Shown here one piece after another: positions 54,818-63,727 of a stretch of DNA of 64,000 bases. The notes below the pieces were generated by a model, which searched no databases, had not been told where the DNA came from, and worked only from the letters and a program-made list of their open reading frames with translations. Source of the DNA: Opitutaceae bacterium EW11 (lineage in GTDB: Bacteria > Verrucomicrobiota > Verrucomicrobiia > Opitutales > Opitutaceae). The stretch spans positions 124,001-188,000 of the forward strand of contig QAYY01000001.1 of the NCBI GenBank assembly GCA_003054665.1, read 5' to 3'. Position 1 is the stretch's first letter. The number at the start of each line of letters is the position of its first letter. The translations under genes were made by a program, and so were the position numbers.

Positions 54818-55494
54818 GCTGGTTCTCCCACCCGAAACTTCCGGCTCCGGTGCAGGCGTACGTCGACGCCACGCCGAAGCGCATCGGCGGCAAACGCCCG
54901 GTCGAGGATCTGCACTTCCTCGTCATCGATGCGGAGACGACGGGCTTCAACGTCCAGACCGACAAGATCCTGTCCATCGCCGCGATTCACACGGAGCACG
55001 GGCAGATCCTGCTCGGCCGCTCGAAATCGTGGCTCGTCTTCCAGGATCATGTGGCGGTCAACGAAGCCGTCCGCGTTCACGGTATCCTGCCGTCCGATAC
55101 AAAAAACGGCCAGCCCGAGTCGCAGGTGATGGAGGAACTCCTCCCGGAACTGCACGGCACGATCCTCGTCGGCCACCACGTCGGCTTTGACGCGGCGCTG
55201 CTCGACGTCGCGTTGTACCGCCGGTTCGGCATCCACCTGAGAAACCCGATTCTCGACACCGCGTCGCTCGCCATGCAGGCCATCGACGCCTTCGCCCGGA
55301 CGGGGTACGCGAACCAGCGGCCGCCGTCGCTCGACGAGGTCTGCGCCCACTGCGGCATCGCGATGATGGACCGCCACACCGCCGCCGGGGACGCCTACAC
55401 CACCGCCGAACTTTTCCTGCTCCTCTGCGCAAGGCTGCGCCAGCGGAAAAAGCGCGCGATCGTCGCCGGTGACCTGCCGCTGACGAGTGTCTAG
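54814..55494 (+). CDS. DnaQ-family 3'-5' exonuclease (DEDDh)
   Basis: 226 residues from the ATG at 54814, inside the stop of the preceding gene. The DEDDh residues are present: FLVIDAETTGFNVQTDKI (Asp, Glu), LVGHHVGFDAALLD (Asp) and HTAAGDAYTTAELF (His, Asp). It is the proofreading type as in DNA polymerase III epsilon but is a standalone, short version. Polymerase-associated partners are not in the neighbourhood. Coupling with the cNMP/CBS/DUF294 protein suggests a conditional nuclease rather than a core replication subunit (inference). Confidence 0.88.
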   Translation: MSWFSHPKLPAPVQAYVDATPKRIGGKRPVEDLHFLVIDAETTGFNVQTDKILSIAAIHTEHGQILLGRSKSWLVFQDHVAVNEAVRVHGILPSDTKNGQPESQVMEELLPELHGTILVGHHVGFDAALLDVALYRRFGIHLRNPILDTASLAMQAIDAFARTGYANQRPPSLDEVCAHCGIAMMDRHTAAGDAYTTAELFLLLCARLRQRKKRAIVAGDLPLTSV

Positions 55495-55572
55495 CGAGAG
55501 AGAGCAAGCTCCCGCCTTGTTCGCCGCACTTAGCCTTGGCTTCGGCGGGCTTCCCTGCGTGCATCCCCGCTC

Positions 55573-56631
55573 GTGACGTCGCTCGCGGAATTCACCCTCT
55601 CGTCTTTCGCCGACCAGCTCGCCGCCTGGGGTTACAAACCCTCGCATGCGGGGCCGATCCTGCGCGCCTTTTACGCCGGCGGCGGTCGCGCCGACTTTTC
55701 GCGCCTGCGGCTGCCGGACGATCTTCGCAAATGCGCCGAACTTCTGGCCGTCCCCCCGCCCGTGACCGCACGGCAGGTGGCCGGCGACGGAACGGTGAAG
55801 CTTCTGCTCGGACTCGCCGACGGCCGGACGGTGGAATCCGTCTTGATGCCGGATTTCCACCCGGAACGCGCGGCCGGCTGCCTCTCCTCCCAGGTGGGTT
55901 GCGCGATGGGCTGCGATTTCTGCGCGACGACAAAAACCGGATTCGAGCGCAATCTCACCACGGCCGAGATCGTCGCCCAGTTCCTCGCCCTTCGCCACGA
56001 GGCCCTCTCCTCGCGGCGAACGCTCCGGACCATCGTGTTCATGGGAATGGGCGAACCGCTGCTGAATCTCGACAACGTGCTCGAAGCCGTCCGGCGCATC
56101 GCGCCGAACGAGCTCGGCGGACTCGGCTGGCGGCAGATCACCGTTTCGACCGTCGGCATCGTCCCGGGAATCCGCGCCCTGACGGAGGCAAACCTCAACA
56201 TCCATCTGGCCGTTTCTCTCCACGCCCCCGACGACGCCACGCGTTGCCAGCTCCTCCCGATGGGCAAACGTTTCGGCGTTTGGGAAATCCTCGAGGCGGC
56301 GGACCACTACCAGGAGGCCACCGGGCGCCCGGTGACGATCCAGTATTGCCTGCTCGAGGGCGTGAACGACTCGGTTGCCCAAGCCCGCCAGCTCGCCGAG
56401 CTCGTCGCCACCCGGCGCATGCACGTGAACCTGCTGCGGTACAACCCCACCGGGCTGAGCCTGCGCGGGGTCGTGTATCGGCCAAGCGGCGACGAAGCCG
56501 CCGCGCGATTTGTCGAGGAATTGCGCTCCCGCGGCGTCGTGGCGCACCTACGCCGCCCCCGCGGCCGGGATATCGACGCCGCATGCGGTCAGCTGCGCCG
56601 GCGGCATTTGGCGGGACTGGGCGGAGAATAG
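55573..56631 (+). CDS. rlmN: Dual-specificity 23S rRNA A2503/tRNA A37 C2-methyltransferase, RlmN type
   Basis: 352 residues from a GTG at 55573. It is a radical SAM enzyme with the cluster cysteines Cys110, Cys114 and Cys117 (CAMGCDFC) preceded by GCLSSQVG. MGMGEPLLNLDNV, ITVSTVGIVPGI, HLAVSLHAPDD, EGVNDS and VNLLRYNPTG follow. Cys338 in DIDAACGQLR is the likely second methyl-transfer cysteine. It methylates adenosine 2503 of 23S rRNA and, in RlmN, A37 of some tRNAs. Length and motifs are normal. It is 78 bases from the exonuclease gene. The A2058-type resistance relative Cfr is less likely given the general RlmN pattern. Confidence 0.9.
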   Translation: MTSLAEFTLSSFADQLAAWGYKPSHAGPILRAFYAGGGRADFSRLRLPDDLRKCAELLAVPPPVTARQVAGDGTVKLLLGLADGRTVESVLMPDFHPERAAGCLSSQVGCAMGCDFCATTKTGFERNLTTAEIVAQFLALRHEALSSRRTLRTIVFMGMGEPLLNLDNVLEAVRRIAPNELGGLGWRQITVSTVGIVPGIRALTEANLNIHLAVSLHAPDDATRCQLLPMGKRFGVWEILEAADHYQEATGRPVTIQYCLLEGVNDSVAQARQLAELVATRRMHVNLLRYNPTGLSLRGVVYRPSGDEAAARFVEELRSRGVVAHLRRPRGRDIDAACGQLRRRHLAGLGGE

Positions 56632-56753
56632 ACGTCCGGGCTCTGCCGGACGCGCGGCCGGGACGTCCGCGCTCTCACTCCGCGAAACCGAGGTTTTGTC
56701 CTACCTCCCCGATTTGCGGAGCCGCGCGGCCCTGGCACATTCGTTTACCCGTC

Positions 56754-58898
56754 ATGAAACCCTCCGTGCTCTCCTGGCGCCACGCTCTCGCGCTTTGCCT
56801 CTTCGTTACCCCGCTCCTCGGCCTGGCGGCAAATCTTCCGTTCCGCCCGGTGGCGACCTCCGCGTCGGGCATGATCGGAGACCAGATCGCGATCTTCGTC
56901 CCGGAGGGTCTCGATCCCGCGCACCTGCCGCATTCGTTCGCCCTGCTCAAGAGCCCGACCATCGCCGAACCGCTGACGTCGACCTGGGCCGATCAGCCGA
57001 GTTTCACCTGCAGCGGCCCCGAATTTCGGGCCACGTTCACGGTCAACAAGGACGTGGACCTGTACGGCGGCGGAGAAGTGACCGGACCGCTCCGGCGCAA
57101 CGGCACGCTGGTGCGGCTCTGGAACACCGACAACTACACCTACGCAAAGGACTCCGGCAGCCGCCTCTACCAATCGCATCCGTGGATTATGGGCGTGCGC
57201 CGTGACGGCAGTTCGTTCGGCCTGCTGTTCGACTCCACGTGGAAGGCGGAAATGACCTGCGCCGAAACGATCACCTACACGACGCAAGGGCCGGCGTTTC
57301 CCGTCATCGTGATCGAGCGTCCCACGCCGCAGGGCGTGCTCCAGGCCCTCGCGGACCTGACCGGGCACATGCCGCTGCCCCCGCGATGGGCGCTCGGGTA
57401 TCAGCAATGTCGTTACTCGTACGAACCCGACTCCCGGGTGCGCGAGATTGCCGAGACATTCCGCCAGAAACGCATTCCGTGCGACGTGATCTGGATGGAT
57501 ATCGACTACATGGACGGATACCGGATCTTCACGTTCGACGGTAAGAAGTTTCCCTCGCCGAAGGCGTTGAACGACGATCTCCACCGGCTCGGCTTCAAGG
57601 CGGTGTGGATGATAGATCCCGGCGTGAAACGGGATCCGGGCTACAAAGTCTTCGACTCCGGCACGCAGGCCGATGTCTGGGTCAAGAACTCCGAAGGCCA
57701 GACCTTCGTCGGCAGTGTATGGCCAGGACCGTGTGTTTTTCCGGACTTCACCCGGCCCGAAACGCGCTCGTGGTGGTCGGGCCTCTACCGTGATTTCATG
57801 GCGCAGGGAATCGACGGCGTCTGGAACGACATGAACGAGCCCGCCGTCTTCGACACGCCCGACTGGACGATGCCGGAGGACAACTGGCACCGCGGCGGCG
57901 GCGAACTCGTGCCGGGCCCGCACCGCCGCTACCATAACGTCTACGGCATGCTGATGGTCGCCGCGACGCGAGAGGGCATCCTGAAGGCGAATCCCGACAA
58001 GCGGCCTTTCGTGCTGACCCGGGCGAACTTCCTCGGTGGCCAGCGCTACGCCGCGACGTGGACGGGAGACAACGCTTCTCGCGAGGAGCATATTCCGCTT
58101 TCGATCCCGATGTCTCTGACGCTCGGGCTCTCCGGCCAGCCCTTCAACGGACCCGACATCGGAGGCTTCGCGGATTTCGCGGCGCCGGACGTCTGGTCGC
58201 GGTGGATCGGGCTGGGCGCGTTCTACCCGTTCAGCCGAGGGCACGGTGTAAAAGGTTCGAACGACAAGGAGCCGTGGGCCTTCGGCGAAAAAGTCGAAAA
58301 GACCGCCCGCGTCGCGCTGGAGCGCCGGTATCGTCTTATCCCCTACCTCTACACGGTCTTTCGGCAAACGTCGGTCACAGGGCTGCCCGTCATGCGGCCC
58401 GTCTTCCTCGCCGATCCCAAGGACGTCTCCCTGCGCGGCGAAGACAGCGCGTTCACGCTCGGGCCGGATCTCCTCGTGGTTCCGAGGTGGGCGCCGTCGC
58501 CCCGGCTGCCGCGCGGCGATTGGCCCGAAATCACCCTCGTGGAGGGCGACCTGCAGGACCCCGACCAGCCGAGTCTGCGGATCCGCCCCGGCAGCATCGT
58601 CGCGCTCGGGCGCGTGGTCCAGAACACCACGGAAGAGTCCTTGGACCCGCTGACGCTCCTGGTTTGCCCGGATGGAAACGGCCGCGCGTCAGGCGACCTC
58701 TACGAAGACGACGGCGACGGCTTTTCGTACCAGAAAGGCAACTACCTGCTCACTACCTATCAGGCCGAAACGAAAAACGGCCAGGTGGTCGTGACCGTGA
58801 AGTCGACCGAAGGCCAGCGCCCCCGCCCTGTCCGTAAAACCGTGATCGTCGTGGTCGGTCCGCGCGCGACAAGTTCGACCGAATCGACAGGGCTCTAG
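56754..58898 (+). CDS. Glycoside hydrolase family 31 (alpha-glucosidase/xylosidase-like), secreted
   Basis: 714 residues from the ATG at 56754 with a signal peptide (WRHALALCLFVTPLLGLAA). The GH31 (beta/alpha)8 barrel has PRWALGYQQCRYSYEPDSRV and DVIWMDIDYMDGYRIFTFDG. The nucleophile is Asp359 in GVWNDMNEPAVF, and the proton donor is Asp439 in WTGDNAS. GLSGQPFNGPDIGGFADF and RGHGVKG form further subsite loops. A beta-sandwich ends the protein. Retaining alpha-glycosidases of this family act on starch-like or xyloglucan-type oligosaccharides. The exact specificity is unknown. No transporter or sugar-regulator gene is adjacent. It converges on the TPR gene at 58941. Confidence 0.9.
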   Translation: MKPSVLSWRHALALCLFVTPLLGLAANLPFRPVATSASGMIGDQIAIFVPEGLDPAHLPHSFALLKSPTIAEPLTSTWADQPSFTCSGPEFRATFTVNKDVDLYGGGEVTGPLRRNGTLVRLWNTDNYTYAKDSGSRLYQSHPWIMGVRRDGSSFGLLFDSTWKAEMTCAETITYTTQGPAFPVIVIERPTPQGVLQALADLTGHMPLPPRWALGYQQCRYSYEPDSRVREIAETFRQKRIPCDVIWMDIDYMDGYRIFTFDGKKFPSPKALNDDLHRLGFKAVWMIDPGVKRDPGYKVFDSGTQADVWVKNSEGQTFVGSVWPGPCVFPDFTRPETRSWWSGLYRDFMAQGIDGVWNDMNEPAVFDTPDWTMPEDNWHRGGGELVPGPHRRYHNVYGMLMVAATREGILKANPDKRPFVLTRANFLGGQRYAATWTGDNASREEHIPLSIPMSLTLGLSGQPFNGPDIGGFADFAAPDVWSRWIGLGAFYPFSRGHGVKGSNDKEPWAFGEKVEKTARVALERRYRLIPYLYTVFRQTSVTGLPVMRPVFLADPKDVSLRGEDSAFTLGPDLLVVPRWAPSPRLPRGDWPEITLVEGDLQDPDQPSLRIRPGSIVALGRVVQNTTEESLDPLTLLVCPDGNGRASGDLYEDDGDGFSYQKGNYLLTTYQAETKNGQVVVTVKSTEGQRPRPVRKTVIVVVGPRATSSTESTGL

Positions 58899-58940
58899 CC
58901 CGCCACGCTGCCTGAAGAACCGTCGGCGACGACTCGGACA

Positions 58941-60716
58941 CTAGGTCCCTGACGAGGGGACGGTGTGGGCTTCGGCTTCCTTCTGCAGGGCCTGCACCTC
59001 CGCCGCGTGTTTGGATTTGGGGAACGTCTCGAGAAACTCGCGAGCTGCCCGGTCCAGATCGTCCCATCGTTCCGCGCGGCGCAAAGCACTCAGCCCCACC
59101 CAGTCTTCCTGCTCGGCGATGAACAGCGCGATGCGGGCGTAGCCGGCGGGCACCCTTTTGCCCACGCGGGACGTCTTTGCAGTTTCGAGGTAGGATCGCG
59201 CATCGGCGAAGCGGCCCTCCTGGACCAGAGAGTCCACCTTGAACAAGTCGCGTTCTATCGTGCCCCTCAGCCACAGCTCCTCGTATTTGCGATGGGCCAT
59301 CACGGAAAGATCAGGGCGCATGGCGAGGTACTCCGCGTCCTGCAGAACCTGCTCCTCCATCTTTAGACGCTGGCAAAGGATCAGCCGCTGCTCTCTCAAG
59401 ATCGCCGCAGCGCTGTCTTCGGTGATGCCTTTCGAGAGTTCGGCCACCCATTCCGGATGCGCGGTCGGCGCGATACAGAACGCGCGTCCCAGAAGCAGGT
59501 AGGCCCGAGTGTATCCAGGTTCCAATTCGAGCGTTTTCCGAATCTCCGCAAGGACTTCGTCCATCTGACGCTCGCGGGTTGCCACCGTCGCCGACGCCGA
59601 CAGCGTGTCGCTGAGCCGAGCCTCCGCCAACGCCAGGTGGATATCGGGGCTCCTCGACCCTGCGGCAACTGCCCGGCGGCAGAGGTCAAGCCCCGCGTCG
59701 TTCGTTCCGGCTTTCAACTCACGCAGGGCCTGAACCTCGAGAACCTCGGGCGAATTGGGCGCGATCCCCTTTGCGATCTCCAAGTCCTTGTCGCCTTCGT
59801 TCAGCTTCCCCGAAAGATACGCCAACCGCGCCGCGAGAGCCCGCCCCTGGGCGGCTGAAACGGTCTCCATCTTGAAACCCGCGCGCAGCCGAGGCTCGTC
59901 GAAAGGTATGCGCCGCGTGCTCACCGCCTTGAAGTGCCGGACAATTGCGTCGGTGAGTTCGTTCTCCGACACCTTCATCGTCAGCAACACACCTTGCATT
60001 CCGCCGTTTTCCCGCGCCGCTCGGCACAGGGCGGACAGACGCTCCGAGGCGCTCCCCTCCTCAAGGAGGACCCAATGCATCAACGCCCAAGCCTGAGAAT
60101 GAAAACGGCCTTGAGCGTACGGCCCGGCATATTCGGGAGAGGCGGTGGTGATCTCAAAGAAGTGCGGCCAGTGCAGCTCTTCCTTTCGAAACGAAGGAAA
60201 CGGCCCCGGACGGATACCGACGGTGCAGTACCCGTTCTTGATCTCCAGGGTGGAAAAGACACCACCGGCCCCCTGCGAGGCCCAGAGCGGCGCGCCGTAT
60301 CCCAACCGACCAAGTCCCCAGAACGTATCGAACTCGAAGGCCGTCCGGAGCGCCTCTTTGCGATCACCGTCGACGGCAAGCGACAGAAACGGGTGCCCGT
60401 CGTATTCCGCGCTCGAGCAAATCGTCCGGCTCTCCGCGCACGTCGCCACCGCGACTCTGGCCTCATATTCACTCGCTTTCCTGAAAAGCAGAATTGTGGT
60501 CGCCGGCAGTTGCTGTCCCGGGCCAACAAAAAAACTCCGGAAGGCCTGTCGAAAGCCCGCGTATCCGACGGCAAATTCAGCCACGTCCTTCTCGGACGCG
60601 TTGCTGACGATGATGAAATCTTCCGTGGCGAGCCTGCGCCATTGCTCCTCCGCTGAAAACGCTCCGGTCGCGACCGCCACAAACGCCAACCACCCGATGC
60701 AAAAGCGTGGAAATTG
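58941..60716 (-). CDS. Secreted TPR protein, paralogue of the next gene (first copy)
   Basis: 591 residues from a GTG at 60716, selected because the paralogue has the same GTG context; a TTG at 60755 is the alternative. A signal peptide (FCIGWLAFVAVATGAFSAE) is followed by WRRLATEDFIIVSNASEKDVAEFAVGYAGF, ILLFRKASEYEARV and SLAVDGDRKEAL. WASQGAGGVFSTLE and HSQAWALMHWVLLEE come next. The last 250 residues are tetratricopeptide-like helices (LEIAKGIAPNSPEVLEVQALREL, RKTLELEPGYTRAYLLLGRAF). The layout resembles verrucomicrobial secreted proteins related to peptidase-MA/DUF1570-type folds, but no HExxH is seen, so a protease role is doubtful. It shares order, length and motifs with the protein encoded at 60857-62644. 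Confidence 0.75.
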   Translation of the reverse strand, partial: QFPRFCIGWLAFVAVATGAFSAEEQWRRLATEDFIIVSNASEKDVAEFAVGYAGFRQAFRSFFVGPGQQLPATTILLFRKASEYEARVAVATCAESRTICSSAEYDGHPFLSLAVDGDRKEALRTAFEFDTFWGLGRLGYGAPLWASQGAGGVFSTLEIKNGYCTVGIRPGPFPSFRKEELHWPHFFEITTASPEYAGPYAQGRFHSQAWALMHWVLLEEGSASERLSALCRAARENGGMQGVLLTMKVSENELTDAIVRHFKAVSTRRIPFDEPRLRAGFKMETVSAAQGRALAARLAYLSGKLNEGDKDLEIAKGIAPNSPEVLEVQALRELKAGTNDAGLDLCRRAVAAGSRSPDIHLALAEARLSDTLSASATVATRERQMDEVLAEIRKTLELEPGYTRAYLLLGRAFCIAPTAHPEWVAELSKGITEDSAAAILREQRLILCQRLKMEEQVLQDAEYLAMRPDLSVMAHRKYEELWLRGTIERDLFKVDSLVQEGRFADARSYLETAKTSRVGKRVPAGYARIALFIAEQEDWVGLSALRRAERWDDLDRAAREFLETFPKSKHAAEVQALQKEAEAHTVPSSGT

Positions 60717-60856
60717 CACAGGAGAAACATGGTCATTCGGCAGTTCTCCGGGCAAACAAATCCGTTTCGCCGGCCTCGGCCAAATCCGCCGCGCTGAGGG
60801 AACGACGTCGCTGGATTAGGAGAGACTCCCGCGTGGCGGGCTCGACGAAAGACCGT

Positions 60857-62644
60857 CTAGCGCGTCCCCTGATTCGAGGAGGCGAGGTGTTGACGGGCTT
60901 CGTCTCGGAGTTTCTCCACTGCAGCCAGGCGCTTCGATTTTGGGTAAACGTCGAGGTACTTCTGCGCAGCCTCGGCGGCCTCCGCCCAGTGCTGTTCCTG
61001 CCTGAGTCTGCGCAGGGCCACCCAGCTTGACTGCTCGCCCACGTACTCAGCCATCTGCTCGTATTCGCCCTGCAATCTTTCTCCGGCCGGAGTCTTCCGT
61101 TCCGCTTCGACAAACGCGGCGGCCTCGGCGAATTCGTGTTTCGCCACGAGTGCATTCATCTTGGCGATATCTCGATCGAGCACCCCCTTGAGCCAGCGTT
61201 TCTCGAGGCGCTGCACCGTCTGCGGGGGCGCGTCGGGATGCGTGACGATGGCCTGAAGCTGGTCGAGGTACTCGTCGGTGCGTTTGAGCCGCTGAAGCAG
61301 CGCCGCCCGATATTCGAGGACCGACAGCGTCTTGGGATCGTCCGTCACACCGCGGGCCAGCTCGTCCAGTCCCGCGGCGGACGGAGTGGGGGCGAGAAAG
61401 AACGCCCGGCCCAGCTGCTGGTAAGCCTCGGTATTCCCGGGATCGAGTTCGAGCGCGTGCCGCAGGTCTCCGAGCGCAACTTCGACGTTGCGCCCTCCCC
61501 CGCCCGAGTAATCCACCCCGCCCGACGAACTCTCGTTCAGACGCGCCATCGCGGAGATGACGTAGGCTCTCGGGTTCGTGGAGCCGGCCTCGATGGCACG
61601 GCGGTAAAAAACCGCGGCCTCGTTCACGCGCCGTTCTCGCATCTCCCGCCGGGCAAGCGCCTCCTGGACATAGGGCGCGTCGGGCGCGAGCTTCTGTGCA
61701 ATCTGGAGTTCGCGGTCCGCCTCGACCGGACGATCGGACTCGGCCGCAAGATTGGCGAGCAGCGCGTGCGCTTCGGCTTCCGTCGCGGGAACGATCCGAT
61801 AGCTCGCGCGCACCGCGGCCTCGTCGAAGTCGATCTTCCGGGTCTGGAACCCGAAAAGGTGACGGTTGATGGTCTTCGTTAGCTCATCCGTCTTCACCTG
61901 CATGACGCTCTGAACGGCCTCGCTGCTGGGTTGCGCGTGCACGGCGTCGGCTAGCGCCTGGAAACGGGAAAGCGTTTCTTCATCCCGCAAGAGGATCCAG
62001 TGCATCAGCGCCCATGCCTGCTCGTGAAAGACGCCCTTCGCCTCTCGGCCCGAGTACTCCGCCGAACCGGTGTTCACGTCAAAGAAGCGCGGCCAACGCA
62101 GGGCGCTCGCGCCGATCTCGTCGAAGCCGGTGGGACGCTCGCCGACGATGCATTTGCCCTTGCGCATCTGCAGCGAGCAGAGGACCTCGCCCGCACCTTG
62201 GGACATCCACAGGGGGATGTTGTAGCCCGAGCGTCGCAGGCCCCAGATCGTTTCGAACTCGTAGGCGATCTTGAGAGCCGCTTCACGGTCGCCGTCCACC
62301 GCGAGGGCGAGAAACGCGCCGCCGTCGAGGTCGCCGCCGTGGCAGATCGTACGGCTGCGCCCATCCTTCGGCTGGGGAACTCGCGATTCGAAATCCGACC
62401 CGTGCCGGAAAAGGAGGATCTGTGAGCGCGGCACCCGCTTGCCGTCCGGGAGGAAGAGTCTCCGAAATGCGTACCGATAGCCCGAATACCCGGCCGCGAA
62501 CTCGACGATGTCGGATTCTCGGGCGTCGCTGACGATTACGAAGTCCTCGGTCTCGAGGCGAAGCCACCGCGGGGCCGCCGACAGACTGGCCGTGCTGACG
62601 AGCACGCAAAGCACCCACCCGATGCAAAAACGCTGGAGTTGCAC
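60857..62644 (-). CDS. Secreted TPR protein, paralogue (second copy)
   Basis: 595 residues from a GTG at 62644, with TTG at 62653 as alternative. A signal peptide (FCIGWVLCVLVSTASLSAA) is followed by WLRLETEDFVIVSDARESDIVEFAAGYSGY, ILLFRHGSDFESRV, ALAVDGDREAALKIAYEFE, MSQGAGEVLCSLQMRKGKC and FHEQAWALMHWILL. TPR-like helices run from about residue 290 (LQIAQKLAPDAPYVQEALARREM, LRHALELDPGNTEAYQQLGRAF). A Gly/Ser-rich loop (SSSGGVDYSGGGG) interrupts the repeats. The two copies lie in tandem with a gap of about 140 bases and have near-identical leader sequence before the start (ACGGATTTGTTTGCC). Function is unknown; secretion and helical scaffold are inferred. Confidence 0.75.
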   Translation of the reverse strand: MQLQRFCIGWVLCVLVSTASLSAAPRWLRLETEDFVIVSDARESDIVEFAAGYSGYRYAFRRLFLPDGKRVPRSQILLFRHGSDFESRVPQPKDGRSRTICHGGDLDGGAFLALAVDGDREAALKIAYEFETIWGLRRSGYNIPLWMSQGAGEVLCSLQMRKGKCIVGERPTGFDEIGASALRWPRFFDVNTGSAEYSGREAKGVFHEQAWALMHWILLRDEETLSRFQALADAVHAQPSSEAVQSVMQVKTDELTKTINRHLFGFQTRKIDFDEAAVRASYRIVPATEAEAHALLANLAAESDRPVEADRELQIAQKLAPDAPYVQEALARREMRERRVNEAAVFYRRAIEAGSTNPRAYVISAMARLNESSSGGVDYSGGGGRNVEVALGDLRHALELDPGNTEAYQQLGRAFFLAPTPSAAGLDELARGVTDDPKTLSVLEYRAALLQRLKRTDEYLDQLQAIVTHPDAPPQTVQRLEKRWLKGVLDRDIAKMNALVAKHEFAEAAAFVEAERKTPAGERLQGEYEQMAEYVGEQSSWVALRRLRQEQHWAEAAEAAQKYLDVYPKSKRLAAVEKLRDEARQHLASSNQGTR

Positions 62645-62784
62645 GCGAGGCAAAATGGCCGGCGCGTCCGGTTACCGGCAAACAAATCCGTTTTGTCCCT
62701 GCCCGAGCCGGGTTCGTCCCCGGGAGTGGCTCCGGCGCAAGATCCGCCTTGCGGGCGCATGCGGTCCCGTTGTGCTGAATCTTT

Positions 62785-63228
62785 GTGAAGATCCTTGGCC
62801 GCCTTCTGCTCTTGATGGCGCTGCTGCTCGCCGGCTGCAGCTCTTACGTGGCGCGTGTCGACCCCGGCCGAAATCTGCGCACGTATCAGCGCTATTTCGT
62901 CAAAACGAATCTCAATGACAACCACGGGATCGACGCCCGAATTGCCCGAGCCCTGCAGGCCCGCGGTTTCCAGGCCGACTACGGGCATCTCACGATGCTC
63001 CCGCGCGGCACACAGGCGATCGTCACTTTCGACGATCAGTGGGCCTGGGATTTCAAAACCCATCTTCGCTACCTGAGACTCGAAGTGCAGGATGCCCGCT
63101 CGGAGCAGGCCTGTGCCGCCGCGACTTTTAACGGACCGGCGGCGCTCACCGCGTCACTGGACGATGTCATCGACCGGCTGCTCGACGAGCTGCTGAATCC
63201 GAAGCCGGACAAGAAAAAGAAGTCGTAG
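62785..63228 (+). CDS. Small putative lipoprotein
   Basis: 147 residues from a GTG at 62785. The leader MKILGRLLLLMALLLAGC carries a lipobox with Cys18 as acylation site. The mature part is a compact domain: RVDPGRNLRTYQRYFVKTNL, IARALQARGFQADYGHLTML, QAIVTFDDQWAWDFKTHLRY and LEVQDAR. Its overall pattern recalls small outer-membrane lipoproteins of the DUF4136 type, but the match is weak. It ends with a lysine-rich KKKKS tail. It is divergent from the second TPR gene. Confidence 0.65.
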   Translation: MKILGRLLLLMALLLAGCSSYVARVDPGRNLRTYQRYFVKTNLNDNHGIDARIARALQARGFQADYGHLTMLPRGTQAIVTFDDQWAWDFKTHLRYLRLEVQDARSEQACAAATFNGPAALTASLDDVIDRLLDELLNPKPDKKKKS

Positions 63229-63727
63229 GGCCGACAAGCGGGAGGCCACGGCGGACCTCTCGCGCCGCCGGGACATAGCCCCCGCCCGCAACCATCCTTT
63301 CTGGGTCCAGATTGGCGCTCGCGCACGGCGCCATCGGAAGCGCCTGGGCGGCGAGCGAAGGGGGATCCAGGGCGAAGGCCTCATGGCGGAAAACGAGCGA
63401 CGGGGTTATTCTCGGTGCGTGGAAGTCCGTTCCGAACACGCAGCGAGCCAGGGTGATTTCGTGCGCCAGAGCATGGTGGCCGAAGCCGATCGCCGGCGTC
63501 AGGACGTCCGGAAGCTCCAGCGGGTGGAAGAATCGAAAGCGTCCGAGTATCGCCCGGAGCGCGACAGATCCGTCGGCCGGCACCTGAACGCCAAAGCCTG
63601 AGATCCCTCGACCGCCAGCGGCGCAAGAGCGCTCCTCGGCGAGGTGCGGCAAAGTGCTGAACAGGCGCCGGTGTTTTGCGCCGGTTCACGGCTTGTGCCG
63701 GTGGTTGAGTCTGCCACAGTCCCGGCC
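63229..63727. other. Stretch without a confident gene; GC palindromes and one doubtful frame
   Basis: The first 70 or so bases contain nested GC palindromes. On the minus strand a frame is open from about 63652 to 63229 and beyond. From about 63600 to 63310 its composition looks more protein-like than a shadow (for example RFRFFHPLELPDVLTPAIGF and FGHHALAHEITLARCVFG). It starts only with TTG, and I do not recognise it. It may be a small hypothetical protein or a gene remnant. Confidence 0.35.
63310..63652 (-). pseudogene. Possible gene remnant or small hypothetical protein
   Basis: The minus-strand frame has balanced amino-acid use and a high share of G or C in third positions, unlike the other frames here. 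There is no ATG or GTG at a sensible place and no ribosome-binding site. The 3' part runs into the palindromic sequence and the end of the lipoprotein gene. I could not name a family. Confidence 0.25.
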
